Assembly (NCBI GenBank): GCA_958450325.1
Contig: OY288241.1
Location: 37,314,778-37,378,777 of the forward strand
Reading direction: 5' to 3'
Length of the DNA: 64,000 nt
Source: Agrostemma githago
Taxonomy: Eukaryota; Streptophyta; Magnoliopsida; Caryophyllales; Caryophyllaceae
Position numbers and translations under genes: made by a program. Below the pieces are notes generated by a model, which ran no database searches, was not told the DNA's origin, and worked only from the letters and a program-made list of their open reading frames with translations. Of this stretch, positions 33,105-43,876 are shown in pieces (position 1 is the first letter of the stretch; each line of letters begins with the position of its first letter).

Positions 33105-33770
33105 TAAGAGTTTTTCTAAGACTCAAAAGATCTTGGTTAATATCTATGGACAAATGATTACTCTTATTTATAATATAAAATTTAATCAACTCATCATAAT
33201 TTTTCAATGTAGGATAATTTTACTTAATTTTGTGGTTTTAAGAGATTAAGGATCAAAAGATTTTTTTGTTGATATCTAAGAACGAATGATTATACTTATT
33301 TATAATACAGAAATTTATCACCTTAATATAAATTTTCGATGTGGAGTGATTTTACTGTTTCTATATGTAATGGATTCATTACTTTTTCGAGCAAATAATA
33401 TGAAATCATAATTTATAATAATTTTTCGATGTGGGAAAAATTCACACACGTTTATAGTTTTAAGAACTTTTTTAAGATTCAAAAGAGAAATTTTTACTTG
33501 AGTTTATCATAATCCTAAGAGCTTTTCTAAAACTTACAAGTTGTTTGGTTTATATCTATGAAATTCATGACTTTTTGTTATATCTTGAGTTTTTCGATGC
33601 GAGAAATTTTAATCAAGTTTATAGTCATAAGATTTTTTAAGAATCAAAAGTGTGGGATAATTTTACTTAATTAAATTTATGGTCTTAAGAATTTTTCTTA
33701 AGACCCAAAAGAGTTTGTTTTCCATCTAAGTTATTAAGAACGAACGATTACTCTTATTTATATAAGGTAG
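33105..33770. repeat. Degenerate direct repeats
   Basis: Phrases such as AAGAACTTTTTTAAG, AAAAGA and ATTACTCTTATTTATA recur four to five times at irregular spacing of roughly 130 bp. Origin unknown. Confidence 0.45.
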
Positions 33771-34144
33771 CGTTTGTGAACTCATATTTCATTTTAAATT
33801 ATCATTGTCAAATTAGAAAAGTGAAATTATGGATTTTAGAATGACATGGGTTATGGTGTCATTTGGAAATGAAGTCTTTTATTAGGGGTTGTGATTTAGT
33901 TGGATTTGACAAAATTCCAAAATCCAAATTCACCTCATCTCCCAAACAAGTATTTAGGTCAAATCTAAATTTCAAAATGAAATTCTTCTTAATAGAATTG
34001 AAGTTTGAATAAATTTTATTAACATCGAAACACTTAATTTATACAAGCCTAGAATATATTCTATACAATCTTGAGATATGACTATCTTCATATTTACAGA
34101 AACAATTAATGAATGTGCAAGACATGATATAATTATATGCTTTG
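33771..34144. other. Intergenic, MITE-like ends
   Basis: GGTAGCGTTTG near 33767 and CCCAAACAAGTA near 33941 look like imperfect inverted ends, but no target duplication was found. Confidence 0.25.
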
Positions 34145-34361
34145 TGTGGACATGACATAGGTCCACCCCGACGCGGCCACGCGCGGGTTTGGGCGGCGAA
34201 ATGTTTCCCATGTGAGATGGTTCTCGGGTTGAAATTTAAATCGAAGTTGGAGTCACCACCGAACTTTGTGGGAGTTCGGGCCCATTCGAACCCACTCTAT
34301 ATTTCGGTGGACCGTGCAGAAAGTACGGTCCACTTCGATACTAGAGCTTGTGGGGTTCTTC
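34145..34361 (-). repeat. Split LTR of the Tat family, left part
   Basis: Starts TGTGGACATGAC and follows the first ~215 bp of the other LTRs, stopping within the GGGG-TCGTCCC junction phrase. The missing remainder begins with TCGTCCC at 59283. The two parts less later insertions total about 2.48 kb, close to the 2.54-kb LTR at 35848-38386. Confidence 0.8.
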
Positions 34362-35847
34362 TGTAACAACCCGGATTTTCGATGACTTAAATTAATAGAT
34401 AATGCGGAAAGTTATCTAAGCCATTTAACTAAAACTATATCAGAGTGTAAATAAATCAGGATCGCTACGGATCCTTACAACAAACGACTATTAAATACAT
34501 AGTCTTGATTCACTTAGTACAGAATATAGATTGTATTTTTATACAAAACATATTATTAAAATATCTCGCTCGATTCCCCAACGTCTTAGACCTGCAAAAA
34601 AAATAAAACAGTGGATGCTGAGCGGGACAACAACCAAGCCGTTCATTTAACATCTCCTCATACACATAAGACAATCATGTGAATAACAAATAATATGCTT
34701 ACAAAAATATTAAAGAATATCACGTAACAAATAGTTTCCTGTAATTCAATTACTAACATGTGAGGTGATGAAAACGATAAAGTTTAAAAGATGAGAGATT
34801 GATAGCCATTTGATTTTAAAATCATTTTTCACGTAATCAGAGAACAAACACACGAGTCGTGGCTCCTAGTATCACCGCTACACCCTATTGGCTTGCATCT
34901 CACCAATAAAAGTAACCGTGTTACCGACTCGTAGACCAAACCGATCTTATGAGGTTTACATCTCACCCATAAGGCTCAATTGGGCCCGAACTTCTATTAT
35001 ATTATACGTTTATTCAAACGGGGCTCTGGGCTGAAATAAAGCTGATGATTACATTCTCTGCATAACCAAGAGGGAACCCGCAGTTTTCAGAATCCTGTTC
35101 TGCCTCCGCTACCTAGGTGGTAATACTGATCAAGTACTTGTCTATACATGCGCACATACCCTACGCAGACTCTTGACCCGCAGCTCTCACTGCCGTAGGA
35201 TGACTACCTTAAACACTAGGTCGACTATCGGAACGCGTCTCCGAGTCTGCTTTTCATTACAAGTGCAGTCGAAATATCACGCATGGTAGGATCCAACACA
35301 TATTCGTCCCAGACTCGCATCGTAAGCTTTATATAAAAGTCGCCCGTAAACAAATAGTACATTATTTGGTGACTTCAATAATTGGCCGGACTCATTTGAA
35401 ACAGTCAAATCCTCAAATTCTTACTCTCGGTGTGACAACGTTACACTTTAATCCTCACGTGTCACCCAAGACATTATATCCCAAATATCGTATAACTTAT
35501 TTTAAAATAGTAAATCTTTAAATGAAGTTTTTATATAAAAATAAAATTTAAGATATAATAAAATATTATTTCAAAATTTATAGTTTCTGAATAATATAAA
35601 AGTTTCTGAAAAATATAAATTAAGTCGTACTTAATCGATTTACAAAATTTGACGTAAAATTAATTTTTAAATATTTATGAATGTCGTGTAAAAATTTCGC
35701 AATAAAATAAATTCATTTATTTTAGAAAATAAAATTTATAAATTTTTACCTGTATAAAATAATAAGTGAAATATTATTAAAATAAAACATTTTGTAAGTT
35801 ACTAATTTACTCTATTATTATAATATATAAACAAATGTAAAAGTACT
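34362..35847. mobile_element. TGTAAC...GTTACA element, left end
   Basis: Starts TGTAACAACCCG; the right end at 59282 reads CGGGGCGTTACA, its near inverse. Flanks are TCTTC (34357-34361) and TCGTC (59283-59287), a 5-bp duplication with one change. Probably an old LTR element (TGTAAC is a common LTR start). No coding capacity is seen, and the interior is AT-rich and later invaded by other elements. Confidence 0.5.
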
Positions 35848-36838
35848 TGTGGACATGACGTAGATCCACCCCGACGCGGCCACGCGCGGGTTTGGGTAGG
35901 CGAATGAATCTCGTGGTGAGATTGTTCTCGGGTTCGAAATTTAAGTCAAAATGGAGTCGCCACCGAATTTTGTGGTTATTCGGAACCATACGAGCCCACT
36001 CTATGTCGTCATGGGCTGTACACAAAGTACGACCCACTTCAGTTTCAGAGTTTATGGGGCTCGTCCCTTTGCATTGCAATATCGATACCGTTTAAACCGG
36101 CTTTCGTATATAGAATGACTCTCGTACGCCAATGGTTTTGGGCATCCGGAAACCAAGGTTCTGAGTAAGGGGTGAGGGTACGTGTTGGGAAGCCCACTAA
36201 GGACACCCAACCCCGCCGGCACATGGCGGCCTCTACTAAGACATCGTTCGTGTTCCTGTGCGCGCGCTAGTAAAACGATTAAATGATACGCAAACAGCGT
36301 TTTCGGGCTAAGCATGTGAATTGTATGTGAACTACGTCATTTAATGCATCTTGAATATGGTCGGAGTAATTTAGCATGCGAGGTTCATTTATAAAGCGAT
36401 AAGCAAGTAAATAAATAAACTCGAAAGTAAACAACGTACAAGTTATGCGGGCGGAAATACAACCCGGCCAATACAAAAATCACGAATAATATACAAACGG
36501 AATAGCAAATAATAAAAAGATAGGAACGGACCCGTATGTAAACTAGACCGTGGACTATGTAGATGGACGAACCCCGATTAAATACACATTGCGTTGTGTA
36601 TTAAACGAAGGACGGAGACATAGGACCTAAGCATGATGTTAGCCCGATCCCATGTCTCGATGCCTTGTCGCAACTTATCACGTCGAAAAATCGATCAAAG
36701 TTGTTATAGTGTCGTGATATGTATGGGTTTTGAAAAATGGGTTCACGTGATTGACTTTACACGTGTCGACTAAAAGTCGTAAAAAGACGAGGCTTAAATG
36801 TTGCATTTAAGCTCTCGGTTTTCTGGGCTACAGGACCC

Positions 36839-36943
36839 ACTCGGTCGAGTCATGGTCGGACTCGGTCGAGTGTGTCCTCGAAAAGGCTTCTGCCCAAATT
36901 TATGGGTGCTACTCGATCGAGTAGTCTACGTACTCGGTCGAGT
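36839..36943. repeat. Palindrome cluster A, element 3 LTR
   Basis: Sites at 36839, 36860, 36911 and 36932 (ACTCGGTCGAGT three times, ACTCGATCGAGT once). Pairs are 21 bp apart and units 72 bp. Confidence 0.87.
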
Positions 36944-37849
36944 AGCCCCTATACGAGTGCCAACTCGTTTTGTTTCTTTGTTCAAAATCGATGGTTGGCC
37001 AAATCAAATACAAATATCGCACGATTTGTATTTAACTGGGCTTCCGGTGCTATAATCGCGTATGCATGCGATTATAGTACCGTTATCGGAGTTTTATGAA
37101 AATGCTTTTGCTAAATTAGAAATTTTGTATTAGTGACGAAATTGCATCCCTCTACGTCACGACATCGAAACTAATCCTTTCGGATTATGTGATGTCGGTT
37201 TTCGTGTCAACGGGTTCCGTACTAATAAGAATGGGATCAAATGCGTTCAACTATTATTAATCGCGATCACGTCACGCCCTTGAGTACATTGGGGCGGGGC
37301 TCCTCGAAAGGGCTCCACCTCCGTCGTTGCTCGTAAAGGGATTAAACGGACTTTAGGCGATCATTATAGTCAAATGTATTTAAAACCGAAATTTAATACT
37401 AGTATATATATACACGGTATGATAATGTGTTAGTGACGAAAAGGTAAAAGTTAGTATACGAAAAATAAATGTTAGAGTTATGTTAAAGTTAGCGTTAGGA
37501 TACTAGTATAGTTATTATATAGATAATACAAAAACGTAGATGAAAACGAAGTAATAAGGATCGAAATGGGGTTTAGGACACCCTCAACATACATGCTTAG
37601 TAAGGACCTCGGAAATAGACTCGTAAATAGCGCCGGAACGCCGGAGTATCGAGGATGTACACGAGTTATGGTGTGTGTGTGTGTGGGTGGATGATTCGTC
37701 GGTTTTCGAGGGACGAAGGGATCAGTTTTTGTGTGTATTTGCTTTGGGTTGCTAAGGACTTGTAGTGTAGAGAGTATAGGTGAATTAGGGCTGAAAATGT
37801 AGGGTAAATGTAGGTAAAAAAAACTGTCAAATGAGAGGGGGTCGTGGGG

Positions 37850-37857
37850 TATATATA
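37850..37857 (-). promoter_or_regulatory. TATA box of element 3 LTR
   Basis: TATATATA on the minus strand. The nearest palindrome starts 25 bp upstream, so cluster B sits directly against the core promoter. Confidence 0.55.
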
Positions 37858-37881
37858 GAGTTTACCCCACGACCTAGGGTC

Positions 37882-37988
37882 ACTCGATCGAGTGGTCCTA
37901 GTGCACTCGGCCGAGTGCCCTAGAAAATGGGCCTGATCCGGTAAATGACGCTCCACTCGACCGAGTGGGTTAATCCACTCGATCGAGT
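37882..37988. repeat. Palindrome cluster B, element 3 LTR
   Basis: Sites at 37882, 37905 (ACTCGGCCGAGT, still a perfect palindrome), 37955 and 37977. Pairs are 22-23 bp apart and units 73 bp. Confidence 0.87.
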
Positions 37989-38386
37989 GGATCAAGTGAA
38001 TCGAGATAAATTAGGAAGGAGTTGACCTTGTTGATTTGTTTGTCTTATTTGAATTTTGATTTGGGCGCCAGTTTCTAGAAGGTCCCTTTAGGCTGATTTT
38101 TGTGACGGGTTCGTCTTTGACCGGGTTTTGACCCGGTCGCCAAAAGACGGGTTTTATTTTTGGTGTCGGTTTTGGCCCAATTAGTCTTATTTTGCTCGAA
38201 ACGACCCACTGGGCCTGAATTTGAGGTTGGTATTGAGAGATTTGTACTCCGCTAAATGTCCATGTCGGATATTATTGATTCCGAGCCCATATCCGAGTAT
38301 ACTAAGTCACGTTTGCGTCCGATCATCATTGGGTGTTTTGTCGGGAACTGCTATAGACACTAGTAGGCAAAATGCGGGTGTCTACA

Positions 38387-38400
38387 GAGCCCCCACTCTG
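38387..38400 (-). other. Polypurine tract of element 3
   Basis: Minus strand CAGAGTGGGGGCTC directly before the 3' LTR, identical in its core to that at 56398. Confidence 0.75.
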
Positions 38401-38570
38401 ACTGAGGCTTGAACAAGGCGAAAGTCAGAGTAGCTACCAGGCCAATCGCAGATTACGACCTGGCAGCCTTCCGATCGGGTCGTTTATAGTCCAGTAGACT
38501 AGCGTGAAGGGCTCGCCAGCCATAGGCAGAGGGTCATACCTGTCCTGCTGATGATAGCTCCGTGGGGAGT

Positions 38571-38750
38571 GAAACTTGCTTCTGGAGGTGTAGGAGTACC
38601 CGTATGCTGATACATCATAGCTCTGATTGTAGCATTATGGGATAAATATTGACTCACGTTGGGGAGTGAAGTAGTTGCGCGGAGACTTGCTTCTGAAGTC
38701 TGGGGTGTACCTGTATGCTGACACATAACAAATTGTATGTAGCACATAGA
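38571..38750 (-). repeat. Two degenerate copies of the hairpin repeat
   Basis: CTTGCTTCTG...GTACCYGTATGCTGAYACAT occurs at about 38576-38612 and 38688-38727, a reduced version of the 64-bp repeat of the non-autonomous elements, at the same position beside the polypurine tract. Confidence 0.5.
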
Positions 38751-38985
38751 CAAGACACCAACTCGTGCTGGGGAAAATGTACTGAATTTTGAAAAGTCGA
38801 AAAAATTTGAAAGAGATTTTTTTTTATCACAAATTTTATCACAGAATTTTTAGAAATTCCTAGGAAAGCTCGGGACAACTCGATTCCTATTCTGGGTTCT
38901 TGTCTGAAATCAGGCCTGCGCATGCTGGGGGCCCAGGTTTTGCTGAGGAGGCAAGGTAGTTAGGGTTATAGTTAGAGTTTCCTAT

Positions 38986-38995
38986 TATAAATATA
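38986..38995 (+). promoter_or_regulatory. TATA box of the antisense gene
   Basis: TATAAATATA on the plus strand, 95 bp before the ATG at 39090, with a CT- and A-rich leader between. It points opposite to the retrotransposon's own transcription. Confidence 0.55.
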
Positions 38996-39089
38996 GGTCT
39001 CTCTGCTTCAGTTTACTGTATCTCGAATAAAAAAACTCCTACTTCTCCTCAAAATCCTTTAGACTTTCAAGAAGATTCAAACCCCTGCC

Positions 39090-40947
39090 ATGGGTATTGA
39101 TCATCTTACTTCGATGCTTTTTGCCTGGTCCCAATATTTTCGGGACAAGGACAAGGTTCAACTGACCCAAATGGGGATTGTCAGTCTGTTTCCTCTTCGA
39201 CGTTTGATAATTGATTCACACTTTTTGGACGCCTGCCTGTCGTTTTGGGATACTACCCATCACGTCTTCGCGTTCCCGCGGGGAGAGATATGCCCTCTTC
39301 CTGAGGAGATCGCAGCTATTGGGGGTTGGAGCCCTGTCGCTCGTCCTGCTATCCCTCCGTTCTACCGGGACCCGAGAAAGAGGCTGAGGGATTTCCTGGG
39401 TCTGTCTCACGCTGAGACAAATCGAATGGTGCGGGGAAATGCTGTTTCCCTCTTTGACTTGGCTGACAAGTTTATGAACAGTCAAGATGTAAGGGCTACC
39501 CCTTCTCATAGGCGTAGGGCTTTCGCCTTTTGCATGCTGCACCGCCACGTTTTTGAGGGGATGATGGATGTCGACTCATGCCTGGGTCAAATCAGGCTGA
39601 TCGGAGTGGTTGACCAGATGGAGACTAGTCATAGCCCTGCTTGGCTAGCCACTGGAGAAATCATCATGGGTCTGGATGCTAGGCGACTTGACCCAACCCG
39701 GCAACTGACGGGGAGCACCCTTATTCTGCAGGTATATGTCTTGCGACTTTCATTTTTTTTTTTGTGTTTCGCGCGATTTCTTGAGGTCCGTAAGTCACTC
39801 GATCGAGTGGACCTGTCACTCGATCGAGTGACATCTTCAAAGTGCTTCTGCTCATCTGTGGAGGGCTTACTCGATCGAGTCAGATATTTTACTCGATCGA
39901 GTTGCACACTTGGCGAGATTCTGCTTGCCTTTAGAGGGCCTTACTCGATCGAGTCAGACGGTGTACTCGATCGAGTGGGCTGTAGCGGACCACTCCGCTG
40001 CTCACGGATTTTGTATATACTTTTTGCAGGTTTGGTTGTCGGAACGTCTGTTGATCATATAGCCCCCTCCGAGCATTCCCAACTACCGCAGCAGCCAAAT
40101 CAGTTCAAGAGGGCGCCGGATAAGCTCAAGTCAACATATAAATCGAGCTTACTGGGATGAGGAGTTGGTGTTCCATGGTGGCCCTTTAATCAGGTGGACT
40201 GTCGCTTGGTGGTTCCTTTCTAAACTGATGGGGCTGGCCAAGAGGGACCAAGCCCGTTACTTGGTGATCCTGTCCCTTGACTGGACAATTCATATTTACC
40301 TGGACCGCATCCTGAGGCAGTTCGGTTCGTCTCAGCGCATTCCTGAGACTGAAGCCATTATCAGCGTCTCGCTCCAACTGACAGACGCTATGTGCGACAC
40401 TTGGTTGCAGAGATGGTTTATTCGTCCTACATGGACTATTCCCAACCCTTGCCAATCCGCTTGGGTTTCTCGGGCTTACGAGAAATGGACTTCCGAGGAA
40501 TCTGAGGAAGCTCGTAAAGCTCTGAAGATCGATGAGGCCTTCGAATTGGTCCGTCGGGAGACGGCGAAGGACAATAGGGGATTCTTCGATGAGGGAGAGA
40601 CCCCTGCTACCTTAGTCCGATTAGAATCGGGTCTTAAGTCACATACTAAGACTCGAGCTAAAGATGTCGGTGCTAGCGGCACGCGGGGGCGGCTGAGCCC
40701 CCATAATGATTTGGAACGACGACTTGGGCCAAGGCTGGCGGCCCGGGACCGACTAGGTCCGCGTGATCGGCTCCCTGAACCCGCGAGGGCCCGACTTGGG
40801 CCTATCGATGTGGATGGGGACTCGAGTTCCAAGAAACGAGTCCGGGCTAAGAAGGTTCCTGCGGTGATTCGGGAACGCTCTCCTCCACGTCGTCGTCAGT
40901 GGACGGCCAAGGAGGCCAAGGACAAGGGGAAGGGCAAGATGCCCTAA
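39090..40947 (+). CDS. Antisense extra gene with plant mobile domain (one in-frame stop)
   Basis: Two exons are supported: 39090-39731 (CAG|GTATAT) and 40030-40947 (TTTTTGCAG|GTTTGG). Joining them keeps frame and gives LTGSTLILQ-VWLSERL, the typical LQVWLLERL run of plant-mobile-domain (PMD) proteins. Exon 1 also has FLDACLSFWDTTHHVFAFPR and GEICPLPEEIAAIGGW, as in PMD. Exon 2 has LIRWTVAWWFLSKLMGL and a basic Arg/Lys-rich tail (RERSPPRRRQW, KDKGKGKMP) that could be a nuclear signal. A TAG at 40060-40062 breaks the predicted 519-residue protein. PMD proteins include MAIL/MAIN family members and parts of transposases; Tat elements are known to carry antisense extra genes of unclear use. The gene has its own TATA box and AATAAA signal. 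A spurious read-through frame covers the intron; it is not coding. Confidence 0.75.
39797..39976. repeat. Palindrome array in the intron of the antisense gene
   Basis: Six perfect ACTCGATCGAGT sites at 39797, 39818, 39869, 39891, 39943 and 39965: three pairs spaced 21-22 bp, units 72-74 bp apart, with TTCTGC between pairs as in the LTR clusters. They fill most of the 298-bp intron (39732-40029). Confidence 0.95.
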
Positions 40948-41090
40948 ATACCGAGTCCTTAGTTTTTTTTATTATTTAAATATTATTATTATTTATTTTG
41001 GAGTGTCGTGTGCTTTTTTGTTTTTGTAATTTTTTTGAATTCCTGCATTTTGTAATTTCCCGAGTTTATCGGAGGTTTTTTGTGATAATT

Positions 41091-41096
41091 AATAAA
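41091..41096 (+). terminator. Poly(A) signal of the antisense gene
   Basis: AATAAA 144 bp after the stop codon at 40945-40947, within a T-rich, then A-rich stretch. Suggests the antisense gene has its own 3' end. Confidence 0.45.
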
Positions 41097-41160
41097 AGAA
41101 ATTTATTACTTAACCGTTCCTGTCTTTTTCTCGATTGCATTGGTTGTGCCCTTTTGAGGA

Positions 41161-41210
41161 GGTGCCTACGTATCCGCAATTAGCAGAATCAAACCAAACG
41201 TAGTTCAAGC
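41161..41210 (-). promoter_or_regulatory. Conserved inverted-arm motif (copy 2)
   Basis: CTACGT...ACGTAG arms around an AATCAAACCA-containing loop, at the junction between pol and the extra gene. Same motif as at 3942 and 54848. Confidence 0.6.
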
Positions 41211-41355
41211 TCAGTAAATTTGCAATCTCGAATTACACCAAGAATATTGGTTCAAGATGTTTTATGACTGTAGAATAAGTAATTCTAGCTCATTGACTTG
41301 CTTTTTTGTAAAATAAATGATTTTGATAAAATTTGCTAATGACATTGAGAAATGG

Positions 41356-42780
41356 CTAAGAGTAGTAACGCTTCAGCTGGTCCAGGTTGGTTGGGTTGAC
41401 GAACTCATTCTCGTCCAGGTCCGTCAGTATTACTGCTCCCCCTGATAGGATCTTCTTTACCAGATATGGCCCAACCCAGTTGGGTTTGAACTTTCCCCTT
41501 GGGTCAACTGGTAGTAAAGCTCGAACAGACTTAAGGACTAGATCCCCTTCTTTAATGTTTCTGGGCCTTACCCTTTTGTTGAAGGCCCGTTGGATCCGTT
41601 TCTAATAGATTTGGATGTTGTTGAGGGCGCGGGTCCGTCGTTCGTCTAGTAGAACCAACGAGTCGTACCGTGCCCGAACCCAGTCAGCTTCGGGCACTTG
41701 ACTTTCTAACAGAATTCTGAGGGACGGTACCTCTAATTCAACTGGTTGGACTGCCTCCATTCCATAAGTTAGGTAATACGGTGTCGCGCCGGTTGCGGTG
41801 CGAATCGACGTCCGGTACCCCCATAGGGCAAAAGGTATTTTGTCGGGCCAATCCCGGTAATTATCAGCCATCTTTTTGAGTATGGTGACAATTGTTTTAT
41901 TAGCCACCTCTACTGCTCCATTCGTTTGGGGACGGTAGGGCGAGGACGTGTGCCTTTGAATTTTATATTTAGTCAGCAAGGCTGCGGTCTCAGCTTGAAA
42001 ATGAGTCCCGTGATCACTGATGAATTCATGTGGGATTCCATACCGACATATTATCTTGTCCTGGATAAATTTGGCAACATGTTTAGCATTGAGGTTTCGA
42101 TATGATTCAGCTTCGACCCATTGGGTGAAGTAGTCGATAGCTACTAAGATAAAACAGTGTCCGCCAGTACCGAAGGGATTTATCTTCCCGATTATGTCGA
42201 TACCCCATGTCGAGAACGGCCAAGGCGACGTCATGGTATAAAGCAGAGATGACGGCATATGTTGTACATTGCCGAAGATTTGACAGTTGTGACACCGTTT
42301 GACATATAACTGGCAGTCAGCTTCCATGGTATTCCAGTAATACCCGAGCCTCATGATTTTTCGGACCAGCATGTGAGCGTTCATATGTGGGCCGTTTTCA
42401 CCATCATGTACTTCGGCCATTACTTTCTCGGCCTTATATTTATCAACACAAAGGAGAAGAGCCCTCTGTGCTGTTTGTTTGTACAATTGTCCATCATCGG
42501 TGCGGATGAACTGGGTGGCTAGCCTCCGTAAGGCTTTCTTGGCTCGGCCTTCAGTCCCGGGAGGATATTCTCCGTTTGTCAGGTACGTTAATACAGCCTG
42601 GTACCAAGGTTCGGGGTCAGTTATCTCGATGTCATGGATGTATGCTGGCTCGGACCGCCTTTCGACACAAATTGGCATACTGGTCACATGGTCGGGAATC
42701 AGTAAAGATGCCAATTTTGAGAGTGCATCTGCAAACTGATTTTCTTCCCGAGGCAGGTATATATACTCTACCTTTTGGAA
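41356..42780 (-). pseudogene. Integrase
   Basis: A zinc region with EVHDGENGPH and CQLYVKRCHNCQ (HHCC type) is followed by the catalytic triad: D in STWGIDIIG (42198), D in FISDHGTHF (42015) and E in NGAVEVANK (41910). A TAG at 41602 precedes the C-terminal FNKRVRPRNIKEGDLVL segment. Confidence 0.92.
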
Positions 42781-43876
42781 TTTTTTTCTCGAGATCCCTT
42801 ACTCGTGCCTGGTAGGCCACGAGATTAGCATTCTGAGTCTTCCATTTTTGGAGTGCTTGGTTAATGACCAAGGATGAGTCGCCATGTACCCGGAGATTTG
42901 TGATCCCCAGGTTGGCGGCGGCTTGTAGCCCGTAAATGCATGCTTCGTACTCTGCTGCATTATTGGTAACATCAAAGTCCAGTTTGATGGAGACGGGAGT
43001 ATGCTCCCCTCTTGGTGAGATTAGGAGGATCCCGACTCCGAACCCTCGAAAATTAGATGCTCCATCGAAGTATAAATCCCACGTTTTAGCATCGGTATGA
43101 AAAATATCTTCGTCTGGGAAGGACCAGGTGTCGGTGTGTCCTTCTTCGGTTAACGGGCTGTCGGCGAGGAATTCAGCTACTATTCGCCCCTTAATAGCCT
43201 TTAGTGGTACAAATTTTAGGTCGAACTCTGCCAACATTAGAGTCCATCTGGAAATTCGGCCATTGAGAATGGGCTTTTCGAAGAGGTATTTGATCGGATC
43301 CATCTTGGATAGAACATGGACCACGTAGCTGAGCATATAGTGTCGGAGCTTCTTGGTGACCCAGACTAGAGCCAACCACGTCTTTTCGAGCATGGTATAT
43401 TTTTACTCATACTCTAAAAACTTCTTGCTGATGTAATAGATGGCTCGTTCTTCGGAGTCGACCGTCTGAGCCAGCATAGCCTCCATGGCTGTCTCGGTCG
43501 TTGTTAGGTATAACGACAGAGGCAAACCGGGTTGAGGCGGCATTAGGACTGGCGGAGCAGACAGAATTTCCTTGATCTTGTCAAAAGCAGCTTGGCACTT
43601 GTCATCCCATAGTATCCGTTCCCCTATTTTCAGTTTCTTGAAAATTGGTTCACACACCATGGTTAGTTTGGAAATGAATCGACTAATATACTGGACTTTC
43701 CCGAGAAATCCCCTTACTTCTTTTTCGGTTTTAGGAGCTTGAATCTCGGTAATGGCTTTGATTTTAGCTGGGTCGACCTCGATACCTCGTTGGCTAACGA
43801 TATGACCCAGTAATTTGCCTGACGTTACCCCGAAACTGCACTTTTGAGGGTTTAGCCTCATGTTGTACTTGCGCAA
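42780..43876 (-). pseudogene. Retroviral RNase H plus second, archaeal-type RNase H
   Basis: The first RNase H is in the frame 43876-43403 (GFLGKVQYISRFISKL ... IYYISKKFLEYE) and is broken by a TAA. The second shows LYFDGASNFRGFGVG, NNAAEYEACIYGL and VHGDSSLVINQ, with the D, E and D expected of RNase H (D near 43066). A duplicated RNase H is diagnostic for Tat elements. Confidence 0.9.

Larger units (their letters stand above)
35848..38386 (-). repeat. 3' LTR of element 3
   Basis: TGTGGACATGAC to TGTCTACA, followed by the polypurine tract. Same family as the LTRs at 100 and 34145/59283. Holds two palindrome clusters and a TATA box (37850-37857). Confidence 0.88.

Noticed and set aside
39216..39548. 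Minus-strand frames under the PMD gene
   Set aside because: They have no motif, and their codon pattern follows as the complement of the PMD frame.
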